Source: Pollenia angustigena (taxonomy: Eukaryota > Arthropoda > Insecta > Diptera > Polleniidae). From it: a stretch of DNA of 64,000 bases. The position numbers and the translations under genes are program-made. Below are positions 33,629 through 44,348 of the stretch, one piece after another (the stretch's first letter is position 1; every line of letters begins with the position of its first letter). The stretch spans positions 156,982,511 through 157,046,510 of the forward strand of contig OV884059.1 of the NCBI GenBank assembly GCA_930367215.1, given 5' to 3'. The notes under the pieces were generated by a model that was not told the DNA's origin, did no database searches, and worked only from the letters and a program-made list of their open reading frames with translations.

Positions 33629-34329
33629 GCAAGAGCATTTTAAGCGTTTTTAACTCATTTTTCATTAAATGATGTTTTTGTATTTTTCACATTATTAATC
33701 CGATTCTACCAAAATTTGGCATACATATATATCTAACAAATATCAATTTTCATAACAAATTTTATTACAATTAGACAATTTTTGTAAGTGTTATAGCATT
33801 TTTAAGAAAAAGGATATATGGCAGGACCTTGAGTCCTTGTTCAGATTTAAATGAAAATTTACACACACGTTGCTAGTAGTGTGTGTATCAGTATGACCAT
33901 TCTTTGTAGTTTTGTGGGCATTATTGAAGCTAAAATTACATTTTTCCATTTCAGGACACATGAGAGGTAGGCGTGTCCTTGGACCGATTTGTCCAAAAAT
34001 TCATATTTTTCTTAACTAAGCTATTTTATGCTAGTGTACCAAATTTCAAAAATTTCTGACAACTCCTTCTATTTATGTCCCTTCGTTATATGGGGACAAA
34101 GCACTGTGCGGCATGTATTCGTTTTTTAACGACGTGCTTTCGTTTTTAAACGATTTCAAATCTAATCTTCTTGAGTATACCATGGAGTATTTTTAAATCT
34201 ACTCCTTTGTAGTCCAAAGGTGGGTTATATGGTCCTGCCCTAGGACATCATAATGTTAAATAGACCATGTTTGGACTAGTCCAAGTCCCTTGTGGGCTAC
34301 TCTTTACACGAGTGTTTTGACTGGTCCTA
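33629..34329. other. Degenerate repeat DNA
   Basis: Contains phrases common in fly repeats (CCAAAATTTGGCATACATAT near 33709, TACCAAATTTCAAAAATTTC near 34036). No gene or clear borders. Confidence 0.35.
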
Positions 34330-34612
34330 TTATTTGCAGGGACACTCTTCCTTTTTTACTAACACACTCACACTTTTTAAATTGAGCACGAGATGGCTTT
34401 CAATTTCAACTTTCCATTTGTTTGGCAATTTTACTTTAAATTTTACAGCTGAGTACAAGTTTGTCTTTATAAATTGTGTTCTTGTTGACATCTTGAAAGT
34501 ACATTGCTTTCAAATTGAGTGCAGCATACGTCACAGCTTTCAATTTATGTAAATTTTGACAAGCAGTATATGTAAAAGACTATCAAGAACAACTTGAACG
34601 TGTGGCTGCAAG
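34330..34612 (+). mobile_element. Element family F, copy 2 (left end diverged)
   Basis: Shares ACACACTCACACTTTTTAAA, TTTGTCTTTATAAATTGTGT, CATCTTGAAAGTACATTGCT and CAGTATATGTAAAAGACTAT-CAAGAACAACTTGA with copies at 398-2626 and 40654-41186. Uninterrupted in the middle. Confidence 0.65.
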
Positions 34613-35426
34613 GTTAATTAAAGTCTTTTTTGGTTCGAAAATTGTGTCATACCAAGACGGGGTACGTTCGTAAATGCAGTTGTTGCGCATTAGTAAAGTT
34701 GAATGTTTGTAAATGCATCACTTGTAGAAACTTGGCATTCCTTTCATATGGCTCTACAGCAAATATTGGCAATTGGCAAAACAAAAAATAAATCGTTTTA
34801 TTTTTTCTTTTTTATGCTTTTTCTTGTAATTTATAAGAAAACTATTACTTTTTGGTTAAATATTTTTAGTAAAATTTGCCATCGCTATTGTTGATAACAT
34901 ATTTTTTTATTTTATGTTCGCTCATAAAACTTTTAAAATTTAGCTCGTGTTTAAAAATTGAAGCTGCACAGCTGTTGTGCAGTAAAAAAGCATCAGCATC
35001 ACAAGTGCAACTGGTGATCACGTATCAGCAACAGCAACACTGCAGCAGTGATGCACAGAACCCTTTCAAAGCTTGCTGAAATAGTTTTAAATTTGCTTTC
35101 TGTACCAACATGGAACGCTTGTTATGAAAGAGTCTTTTTTATAATAAATAGAATCGAATGCAACATAATGCAGTATGAGTTATAAGAAGCTCATCTTAGA
35201 ATAAGTAGACACTTTTAAAATAATTCAGATTGCTGTGACAAATTTATTCCGTCTTCTCAAATTTTTTTTACACAAACAATATGTAAAACAAAATTGCATT
35301 GGCTGATGAACAAGAAGATTTTATCTGATTTATGCATAATTATTTATTTGTTCGTTTTTTTATTTTTTTTTTTTTTTTTGGGATAAGAAAACAGCAATTT
35401 TGGGGATGATGTTAATTTGACACTTA
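34613..35426. other. Non-coding spacer
   Basis: Frames at 34703-35079 overlap and show no domains. CAGCAACAGCAACACTGCAGC-type low complexity lies near 35028-35050. Confidence 0.35.
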
Positions 35427-35587
35427 GGGTGTTTTCTTTTCTGACAATAATGTTCCATGTATGCTACCATTCGCGCGGGATTTTGTTCTACTCTAAAAAA
35501 ATATGCAAAAGTGTGAGAAATTGTCGTATTCCTTTCTAAATTCGTTGCAAAAATAAATGGCACATTTGTTCTATTTCTTACCCCCAG

Positions 35588-35893
35588 GGGGGTTACCGCG
35601 TATTTCGATTCGAAAGAAATCATTTACAGTTCGAACAATTTGTACTGTGTATTACGATTTTCGTAATCATTTGAAACGATGACAGAGGTTGTATTTTTTA
35701 GTAAATGGGAAATTTGATGAACAATTTTTGTTCGTAATAGAGAGTGGCTTTTAAGAAAGTGATTTTTTGTTTTCAATAAAGTATGAAAAACGTCCGTTTA
35801 TTCGAAACAAATATTACGAAAATCGTTTTACACAGTACAAATTGTTCGAATCCGTAAATGATTTCTTTTGAATCGAAATACGCGGTAACCCCC
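35588..35893. mobile_element. Harbinger-like MITE with CAG target duplication
   Basis: 306 bp. TIR GGGGGTTACCGCGTATTTCG of about 65 bp, flanked by CAG (35585-35587, 35894-35896). The empty site is seen in the X copy at 49078 (TTACCCGCAGTTATAA). An equal-length relative lies at 41654-41959 with a CTG duplication. CWG duplications are typical of PIF/Harbinger. Confidence 0.85.
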
Positions 35894-36804
35894 CAGTTAT
35901 AATTGAGTGTGAGATAATACCATTTTTTGCATCTGCGTTAAGTACATTTTTATGCAAGCAAGAATTTTTCTTATTAACTTTTTCTTGTTTGTACCAGGGA
36001 CCGAAAATAACAGTTATATTGGAATTTTAAAACAAAAAAAGCACATAGAAGTAAATGTCGAAAACTGATTCAAGTATACCGTATTGTTCCTTATGCAGTT
36101 GTCAATGATTAAATATATTGATTTTTAAAATTTTGATTTTTATATTTTCGATCCAACTTAACAGTTATATTTTGATGTTTATTTTTTTGAAGAAAATAAC
36201 TGTTATTTTTTGATTTTTATTTTGTCGAGCAAAAAAAAATAATTGACAACTTCACGTTAAGAAAACGGCTGCTTTTATTTTGGTATTTGTGCCAAATAAT
36301 AAAAAAAATAATTGACAACTTTACGTAAACAAAGCAGCTTCTTTTAATTTGGCATTTGTGGAAATTTATTGTGAACAGCGGTTTTTCTAACAAATTTTAC
36401 ATTTAAAGATATTTTGTCAAATATATTGATGTTTTAAGGTAATAAGTATGTATATTGAAATCATTAATCTCTTTTTTTTTTTTTTTGTTTTTAATAAAAA
36501 CAAATAAAATTGTTTTAGATGGAAAACTCAATTGTATGGACTTTTTTTAAGAAAAAATCTAATGAAACTGCGATATGCTCCTTATGTGCAAAAATAATCT
36601 CATGAAAAGGACGAAGTACCAGCGGATTAATGCGTCATTTGAAATCTTTACACAAGATAGATTGGGAGAAAGAAGAACGTATACGCAAACATCAGGAACA
36701 AATCCCCCCTAAAATAAGAAAAACTCAGCCTACATTAGATTAATTTAAAAACAAAAATAATTTGTGTAATCTGTTGCAAAATTAGCATCTGTAGATGGAT
36801 TTTC

Positions 36805-37843
36805 GGCTGAAGTGCACTTTACGGGGCGTACGAAAAAAAATTATAAAAAATATGCCACCCGATCCAGAATTAAAAAAAAAAATACCAAAATTAATAATTA
36901 AGGGGGCTGAGGCCCGTGGGGACCCCTGGGTCCAAAAAACCGCCCCGCCCACTAAATGGTATGTGTGGGTACTCAAATTAAAGGTAATTGTGCAACAAAA
37001 ATAATAAAATTTTTGGTCGGCGGCTCTTCTAGGGCCCTCTGGGGCAAAAAAAGTGCCCCCCCATAACACTTATGTATATCTGTGTGGGTACTCAAATTAA
37101 AGGTAATTTGCTCACGATTGCAAATATGTATTTTGTTTTTGTATTCGTTTAATATTTTCCTCTCTAGGTTAATTTATGTATCTTTTATATTCAGAGAAGT
37201 TTTAGTTAGCGAAGCCGGTCTTTGTTATACAATAGAGGAGAAAATCCTTGCGCACGGCCGAAGGCCGGCTATACAGAAAAGCTTTAGTTAGCGAAGCCGG
37301 TCTTTGTTATACCATAGAGGAGAAAATCCTTGCGCCCGGCCGAAGGCCGGCTATACAGAAAAGCTTTAGTTAGCGAAGCCGGTCTTTGTTATACCATAGA
37401 GGAAAAAATCTTTGCGCCCGGCCGAAGGCCGGCTATACAGAAAAGCTTTAGTTACAAAAAAATAAAAAAAATCCCGCGATTTTTTTAACAAATTGTTTGT
37501 CTACGTTGCTATTCCCTTAAACAATACAATCGTAAGCAAAATACCTTTCATTCGAGTACCCACACATAGTTATAAGGGTGCGAGGGGCTATATTTTACCC
37601 CCCAGAGGGACCCAGAATTCCCGCTCGACCTAAATTTTATTAATTTCGTGTTTTTTACACAATTACCTTTAATTTGAGTACCCACACATACCACTAAGTG
37701 GGCGGGCCGCTTTTTTTGATCCATGGGGTCTCAGGGGCCTCAGCCCCCTTAAATTTTAATTTTGATTTTTTTCTTTTTTTATTCCAGAGGGGGTCCAATT
37801 TTTTTTTTTTTTTTTCGTACGCCACGTAAAGTGCACTTTTGCC
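36805..37843. mobile_element. FB-like foldback element, 9-bp target duplication
   Basis: Termini GGCTGAAGTGCACTTTACG and its near complement (GGCAAAAGTGCACTTTACG reversed), extending into inverted arms of about 300 bp (GGGGGCTGAGGCC, GTGTGGGTACTCAAATTAAA twice per arm). Exact 9-bp duplication TGGATTTTC at 36796-36804 and 37844-37852. The centre holds three 82-bp GC-rich tandem units. Long arms and a 9-bp duplication recall Drosophila FB/MULE-type foldbacks. It interrupts the hAT transposase reading frame. Confidence 0.82.
37195..37455 (+). repeat. 82-bp tandem repeat with CCGGCCGAAGGCCGG palindrome
   Basis: Three units with period 82 (TTTAGTTAGCGAAGCC at 37201, 37283, 37365, and a fourth start at 37447). 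Each has TTTGTTATACCATAGAGGAG, CTTGCGCCCGGCCGAAGGCC and a strong GC hairpin. The same unit occurs at 50335-50780. Confidence 0.88.
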
Positions 37844-37954
37844 TGGATTTTCTATAAGATCAATAACAAGAAGTGAATACATACGTAAATGCATGGACCG
37901 TGATGGGTTTGATCTACCAAAAGCAGAATGGGGAGTGCAACAGTTAATAACAAA

Positions 37955-38650
37955 ACAAGTTAGAAAGTATAGTCGGTCAAGCCCGACCATATGATACCCT
38001 ACACCACAGTATGAACTAACACATCATGCTTATATGTCCATATAAATATGGATTTATCTATGTTTATAAAAGTCATTAAAATCGGTTTAAAAAAAGTTTG
38101 TGAGAGGCTAAATTGCCCCCTACCTCCCCTTGTGGTCCTATTTTTGAAAAACTGTATAGCTTATGTGTCCATATTGATATCTATGTTTTGAATTTCATTA
38201 AAATCTGTTTGTGAGGCTGAAATTGGCCCTATCTCCCCTCGTGGTCCGATTTTTTAAAAAATGCATCCCTTTTGTGTCCATAAAGATATGGATTTTATGT
38301 ATGTTTTAAATTTCATTAAAATCGGTTTGATAGTTTCTGAGAGGAAGAAATGTCCCCCTATCTTCCCTCCTGCTCCTACGATTTGGCCCATTTTCAATAG
38401 GCTTGGTCCTTGTGCCAATAAGAACCTATGTCCAAAATTTGATCAAATTATCTCTACAATTGCGACCTGTAGTTTGCGCACAAGGTTACATGGACAGCCA
38501 GCCGGACGGACATCGTTAGTTCGACTCAGAAAGTGATTCTGAGTCGATCGGTATACTTTAAGGTGGGTCTAGGACCAATATTTTAAGGCGTTACACACAT
38601 CAGCACAAATGCATAATACCCTCTCCACTATTGTGGTGTGGGTATAAAAA
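37955..38650 (+). mobile_element. DINE-1/INE-1-like element (Helentron-type)
   Basis: Starts ACAAGTTAGAAAGTATAGTC-GGTC. It has GGACAGCCAGCCGGACGGAC, the near-palindrome TCAGAAAGTGATTCTGAGTC and ATCGGTATACTTTAAGGTGG, and ends CTCTCCACTATTGTGGTGTG-GGTATAAAAA. Nested in the hAT transposase gene. Confidence 0.75.
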
Positions 38651-40532
38651 TTCTAGGAAGTAAAGGACGAATACATAAATAATATTAACTTAAGCTGAGG
38701 GCGGTAGATTTTCGTTGACTATGGATGAATGGACTAGTCTGAAAAATAGGAGATACCTTAACATATGTTTGATAGGTAATAAACAAACATTTTTCAATTA
38801 AGGTATGGTCTATATACCTGGTAGGTGTGGAGCGGTCGAAATAAAAACCTTAATGGAAACTCGTTTAAGAGAGTACAATATAGAATTTGAAAGTCATATA
38901 GTTTCCACCATTACAAATGGACCTAATGTGATGAAAAAATTTGTTAAAAATAGCGCAGCTGAAGGGATCTTTTGTCTCAATCATGCCATACATTTGGCAG
39001 TCGTTGACGTTTTTTATAAAAAAGAAATAGTTCGTTCTGCCAGTGAATCAGAATCGGCAGCAAACAACGATGACTTTGAAGATGATTTTCAAGATTCTGC
39101 CATAAATGTAGTTGTAAACAGTAACTACAAAGAGGTATTAAATCAGACACGCCGCATTATAAAAATATTTAAAAAAAAAGTCCAACAAAAAACACTGTTC
39201 TTCAGAAATACGTAGTTGAAGAGCATAAAAAAGAATTGGCACTTGAATTAGACATTGTAACTCGTTGGAATTCGATAGTGCCAGTGCTAGACAAGTTTCT
39301 GTTATTAAGAAATTCTATAAAAAAGAGCCTTATTGATTGCGAAATGGGTGATCTATGGATTGAGGAAAATATAGTTACATTAAACAACATGCTTAAAGTT
39401 TTGAAACCCATACAGATGGCTGTTGAAAGGTTGAGCCGCCGTGATACAAACATATTAACTACTGATGCCATAGTTAACACTTTATGTCAAGAAATCCAAT
39501 CGATTCCTACTATTCTTGGCGAAAAAATTTTTCATGCTCTACATCTACGTATTGATGAAAGAAGAGACAAAAAATTGTACACTTTGGTAAAATATTTGAA
39601 AGAGCCTGATTTCTTCAACCATAATCACGAAAATTGTTTGTTTTCCTATGCTTCTAAGTACTCAGTAACTGAATATGCTGAAAATCTTTTTAATCGTCTT
39701 TTTGCCAAACCTTATCACCCCTATCGCAAACAACTACTCCCATGAAAATATTCCCATATTTTTTTATTTCGTATTGTGAATGATTCCCATAGTAAGTTTT
39801 TGGGGAATGAATTCCCAAACTTAAAAAATTTGGCATCGCCAATGTTTACTCCCGCGAATTTTTTTATTAAATAAATTCCCAACAAGTGTTGATGTGAACG
39901 AGAAGGGAACATGTAAATTTTAATTTGTATTCTAAAGTAGGACTAAATTAAATTACCTTTTCCTTTTATTGAAGGAGTGTACATAAACAAAATGAAGATA
40001 AAAACTATTCGATTTGTTGGGGATGGGAATTTAGGTTTGATCCCATGTATCATATTCCCATAACATTCGCGATAGGGGTGAATGATATTGAAGAAATTAA
40101 TGATGATGTTGAAGAATGTGGTGCCGTCAAAGAGAAAACATTTGAAGAAGTTTTAAATGAAGCTATTAATAATGCTCATGTTTGTGCTCCATCTTACTCC
40201 AAAAGTTCTTTAAAATGTTTATTAAAGAAAAAATTGAAATTTTTGGAAGTGGGCAAAAGACCCAAAATGTTGAATTTTTGTTTAATGCACTGCTAACCAT
40301 TCGTCCAACTTCGGTAGAAAGTGAGCGAGCGTTTTCGGTAGCAGGGCAATTTGCTAATAAAATTAGAAATAGGCTTTCTGAAGGGTCTATAAACGCTTTA
40401 AGCGTTTTAAAGAATTATTTCCTAAACCAAAAAATATGAATTCTTAAATATTTTCCTATTTAAGGAATTTAATGTTTTTGTTTTTGATCTCAAATTATTA
40501 TTTTTTTACTATTATTTTATGTTTGTTTTAAT

Positions 40533-41500
40533 CAAGGCGAATTCATAAAGGTGATATTTTCGAGTCATCTGTTTATTGTTTATTTCCTTGTGTGTATACT
40601 AAATGTCAAGCGTTATTTACATTTTGTGAAAAAATTTATTAAAATTTTAAATCTAACTTGAGGGTTACACGATCAAGTTTTGGCTATCAAGTTTTAATAC
40701 ACTCACACTTTTTTACCAATACACTCATACTTTTAAAAATTGATACGAACTTGCCTCTAAAATTCTCTTGCCAGTGAGTGTATCAATTTTCGTTCAAGAA
40801 AACAGCTTATTACAAATCTTTAGAAGTTGTTTTTGTTTTTTTTCACAAATATTTTGCCGGCAAAAGCTGAAGTTCTTTTTTTTACAAATTGTTGCGGGAA
40901 TTTTAAAATTTTAACTAAAAACCTAAAAAAATAGTGAAATATGTTTATTAATAAAATTAATAAGCAAAATGATAAAGTCCCTTCGAACAGCCTACAGTGC
41001 AGAAAAATCAAAAGTGGAAAATAGCAAAACATTTTGAGTTGTTTTCTCGGCGACGACATCTTGAAAAAGTAAATTGCTTTCAACTTGCGTGCAGCCTACG
41101 TCACAGCTGTCAACTTTTGCATATTTTGACAATCAGTATATGTAAAAGACTATCAAGAAAATCTTGATCGTGTGGCTGCACTGTAAATCAAGAAAAAAAA
41201 ATTTATTTAAATGTAATAAAACAAAAAAAAGTGAGCAAAAATATTAACAAGAGGATTTTAAAAGGCGTAAGGAATACGTGGAGCCACAATAAATTTGCAA
41301 TACAGGAAAAAGATTAACCTTTTTAAGCAATTTTTTATAAGTATTTCATAAACAAACAAATTCCTTTTATATTTTCAACCAATAATTTTGACATTCACTC
41401 TAATTTTTTCCAAAAACAAAATACATAGTATTTTTTAAAAGAAAGGGATAGCTAGCATAATGCTATCTCATGATGCGGTCACCTTTATGAATTCGCCTTG
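40533..41500. mobile_element. TIR element with CAAGGCGAATTCATAAAGGTGA ends and 8-bp duplication
   Basis: 968 bp. Left CAAGGCGAATTCATAAAGG, right its complement. GTTTTAAT flanks both sides (40525-40532, 41501-41508), exact, so hAT-like by duplication length. It contains family F copy 3. Isolated ends of this family appear at about 44040-44070 and 56770-56790. Confidence 0.82.
40654..41186 (+). mobile_element. Element family F, copy 3
   Basis: Left TAACTTGAGGGTTACACG, right CTTGATCGTGTGGCTGCAC. It shares left, middle and right blocks with copies at 398-2626 and 34330-34612. The most complete uninterrupted member. Confidence 0.72.
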
Positions 41501-41653
41501 GTTTTAATTAACTGAATTGTTATGTTTTTGTTTATGTTCACCTATATTTGTAAGCCTACTTTTTTGATCTCATATAACAAGAATACACGTTTTTCGTGTT
41601 TGAAAAAAACTTTACGAAATTTAAAAACTTTAAGTTAAAAAATAAAGTTCCTG

Positions 41654-41959
41654 GGGGGTTACCGCGTATTTCGATTCGAAAGAAATCATTTACTGATTCG
41701 AACAATTTGTACTGTGTATAACGATTTTCGTAATATTTGTTTCGAATAAACGGACGTTTTTCATACTTTATTGAAAACAAAAAATCACTTTCTTAAAAGC
41801 CACTCTCTATTACGAACAAAAATTGTTCATCAAATTTGCATTTTTTAAAAAATACAACCTCTGTCATCGTTTCGAACGATTACGAAAATCGTAATACACA
41901 GTACAAATTGTTCGAATCCGTAAATGATTTCTTTCGAATCGAAATACGCGGTAACCCCC
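41654..41959. mobile_element. Harbinger-like MITE with CTG target duplication
   Basis: 306 bp, same length and TIRs as 35588-35893, with the interior in opposite orientation. CTG at 41651-41653 and 41960-41962. Confidence 0.85.
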
Positions 41960-42918
41960 CTGGTTTAATACCCAATTTAAATTAACGTATTTATGTATTA
42001 TTTAAACATAAGGTATGTTTAAGTAGGTGTTTTAAGCTTTCTAATAAAATTTTTGCTAATTCCTAGCGAATTTAATTTTTATTATTTCTATGGAGCGGGA
42101 TCCCGGGAAACTTAAAAAAATTTCCCGCTTTCCCGGGAAATGAAAAATTGAGGGAAAACTCTAAATGTACGTGATTTAATAATTTAGTTGACTTTAAATT
42201 TTTATTTTAATGTGTAATTATCATTGGAATTTCTTACGCACATTAAAATAATTATTAAAAGTCATCTAAATTATTAAAACACGTACATTTATTAAGAGAA
42301 TAACTTTTTTTTGCTCGAAAAAATAAAAAATAACTGTTATTTTTGATCGAAAAAATAAAAATCAAAAAATAACTGTTATTTTTGATCGAAAAAATAAAAA
42401 TCAAAAAATAACTGTTATTTTGTTCAAAAAAAAAAAAAAATCAAACAATAACTGTTTTCATCTGGCTCTTATGAAAAAAGGAATAACTGTTACGGTCCCT
42501 GGTTTTTACGTACAATTTGTGTTGTATTGTGATTTATGGTTATATTATGATGGATAAAAAGAACTTTTTGTTTTTCGTTTGTTTTACTTTTATTTAAGAA
42601 TTTTTTTTGCGCATAATTTTTAACAACAGTTGACTTTAATTATTAAAAATCAGTGTTGTTAAAGCTTATTGGAATTTAAAGAAAACTTAATGTTATAAAG
42701 CGCTACAACCGTGGTGAATAACGCTTATTAGTACAAACTTTTCAATAATATTTAACACGCTAAGTACACATTAGTGTTATGTGTAAAACGTTGCTAATAT
42801 TTTGTTCCATTGTAATTTAGAAAAATGTATCACTTTGTAAACCTGATAAATATATTATATATCCCATCAACAATAGACTTCAGTTTGTCAATAGTATGAA
42901 ATGGGAATTTAGCACATT

Positions 42919-43947
42919 CAGGTCTGTTCTGAAAATCACGTGATTTCAAATCACATGTGCTTTTAAAATCACACGTGTGATTTTGTGGTGTTCTGTAAAT
43001 CACACCGTTTTTGTGTTTTTCGGTGTGATTTTCAATTGACGAAAGCACAAGCAAACACAAAAAGTTTGTTCTACAAAATTATAGCTAATTTTTAACGCTT
43101 TTTATGTTATTTTTCAACAATTTGTTTTTTTAACCGATTTAGCGATCTCAAATTAAGTTTAGGATGTGTTTAAAATTTTGCAATTTTTGCGAATTTTAGC
43201 CATGTTCGCGATAAAAGCAATTTGTTTCTATAAGTTTTCGATTCTTTATAGCTTTGACGATTTATAATAAATAGTAGAATTTTGCTATCATGCCGCTGTT
43301 AGCAAATTTTTGCGAATTTCCGCTAATTTAGACATTTTGACCGAATTTTTGCCATTCCTTATAGTTTTAGGGACTTTCAATCAATTTTATGGCTCGTTTG
43401 AAATATAAAAATTTTTCGCGAATTTTCGCAATATTTTTTATTTTTTTTTTATTTTTTACCCATTTAGCGATTTCAAATAAAATTTAGGGCTTGTTTACAA
43501 GCTAGCAATTTTCGCGAATTTAGCCATTTTCGCGATAGAAGCGATTTTTTCCCTGTGATTCTTTACAGCTCTTACAATTTTTAATAAATATTATACTTTG
43601 CTTTCATGCCGCTGTTAGCAAATTAGCGATCTTTAATTCAACTAGAAAAAACAAACTGAAATCACAACAGAAGTCTCAAAAGCAAATATAATTTTTTTAG
43701 TTTCGTCGAATTTTCTTATTTTTAAAGGATTTGTTGCAAATAAAATAGTTAATAAACAACACATTGAATATTTTATTTAAGTAATTTATTATGACGGCCA
43801 TCTTACAACAGTTGCAAAAATAACAAAGTGATTTCAAAAAGTTGTTAACGTAGCTGAACGTTTTGAAATCACAAAATAATATGCCCAGAACACCTTTCTT
43901 GTGATTTCAAATCACTTTTATAAAATGTGATTTTCAGAACAGGCCTG
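42919..43947. mobile_element. TIR element CAGGYCTGTTCTGAAAATCAC, 1.0 kb
   Basis: Left CAGGTCTGTTCTGAAAATCA and complementary right end. GTGATTTCAAATCAC words occur in both subterminal regions. No 8-bp duplication, only ATT on both sides. AT-rich interior with GCGAATTTTCGC-like repeats and no gene. Confidence 0.7.
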
Positions 43948-44118
43948 ATTATAACGAAATTAGGGTCGCCCATTTTATTTTTTAATAAACCTATTTTTGT
44001 ACTTTTTGTCGTCCTGAAATCTAATGTCGAACACTGTGATGCGGTCACCTGAATGAGTTCGGCTTGAACTAAACATAAATGTAAGTAAAAAAATGTAAAA
44101 CTTAAAAAAAGAAGAAAT

Positions 44119-44348
44119 TACCGGGCATGTTCTAGAAATCAAAATAAAGTGGAATTGAAATCGAGCGAGATTTTGATTTTAATTATTTTCAAATTGACTG
44201 CAGTTTTCAGTTTTTAAGAATTGTTCTTGGAAGATGATTGATACCTTTAGTATATAAAGAGGAATATTTTTATGAACTTTCGAGCCTGTTTTCGAAATTT
44301 GTTGAATTTTAAATCCACTTTATTTCGATATATAGAACATGCCGGTAC
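44119..44348. mobile_element. MITE with CGGGCATGTTCTA ends
   Basis: Inverted ends GGCATGTTCTAGAAATC and GATATATAGAACATGCC with AAATAAAGTGGA further in. A relative lies at 48581-48824. TAC on both sides is a possible 3-bp duplication. The frame 44272-44502 runs out of the element and is not a gene. Confidence 0.7.

Larger units (their letters stand above)
36521..40439 (+). pseudogene. BED-finger hAT transposase, broken
   Basis: The 5' part (from 36521) encodes a BED zinc finger: W-T-F-F, C-S-L-C, then a premature TGA, G-L-M-R-H-L-K-S-L-H. Coding resumes across the FB-like insertion (A-S-V-D-G-F-S to C-M-D-R-D-G-F-D-L-P-K), then after the DINE-1-like insert with F-S-L-T-M-D-E-W-T-S (first catalytic Asp) near 38710. 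Next come V-S-T-I-T-N-G-P-N-V-M, where the usual Asp is Asn, and C-L-N-H-A-I-H-L-A-V. A further frame follows (39236-39745). After a gap at 39735-40065 the dimerisation domain is T-I-R-P-T-S-V-E-S-E-R-A-F-S-V-A-G (40296-40350), preceded by a frame change near 40200-40230. Not functional. Confidence 0.82.
35995..42501 (+). mobile_element. 6.5-kb hAT transposon with decayed transposase and nested insertions
   Basis: Termini CAGGGACCG...CGGTCCCTG, flanked by GTTTGTAC (35987-35994) and GTTTTTAC (42502-42509), one mismatch. Subterminal AAATAACAGTTATTTTTGA-type repeats recur at both ends (36005-36240 and 42300-42490), presumably transposase-binding sites. It carries a BED-finger transposase gene and is itself hit by an FB-like element, a DINE-1-like element, an 8-bp-TSD element and a Harbinger-like MITE. 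Confidence 0.88.
35427..42860. mobile_element. TIR repeat X, copy 1, split by two later insertions
   Basis: The pieces 35427-35587, 35894-35994 and 42502-42860 together follow the order of the uninterrupted copy at 48918-49565 (GGTGTTTTCTTTTCTGACAA, ATGCAAAAGTGTGAGAA, TTTGCATCTGCG, ATTATTGAAAATCAGTG, AAAATGTATCACTTTGTAA). A Harbinger-like MITE (35588-35893) and a 6.5-kb hAT (35995-42501) separate them. The right terminus is lost after ATAAATATATTA. Confidence 0.8.

Noticed and set aside
37195..37455. 82-bp repeat considered as a hammerhead or other self-cleaving ribozyme
   Set aside because: No CTGATGA...GAAA hammerhead core or other catalytic signature was found. Only the GC hairpin is clear.
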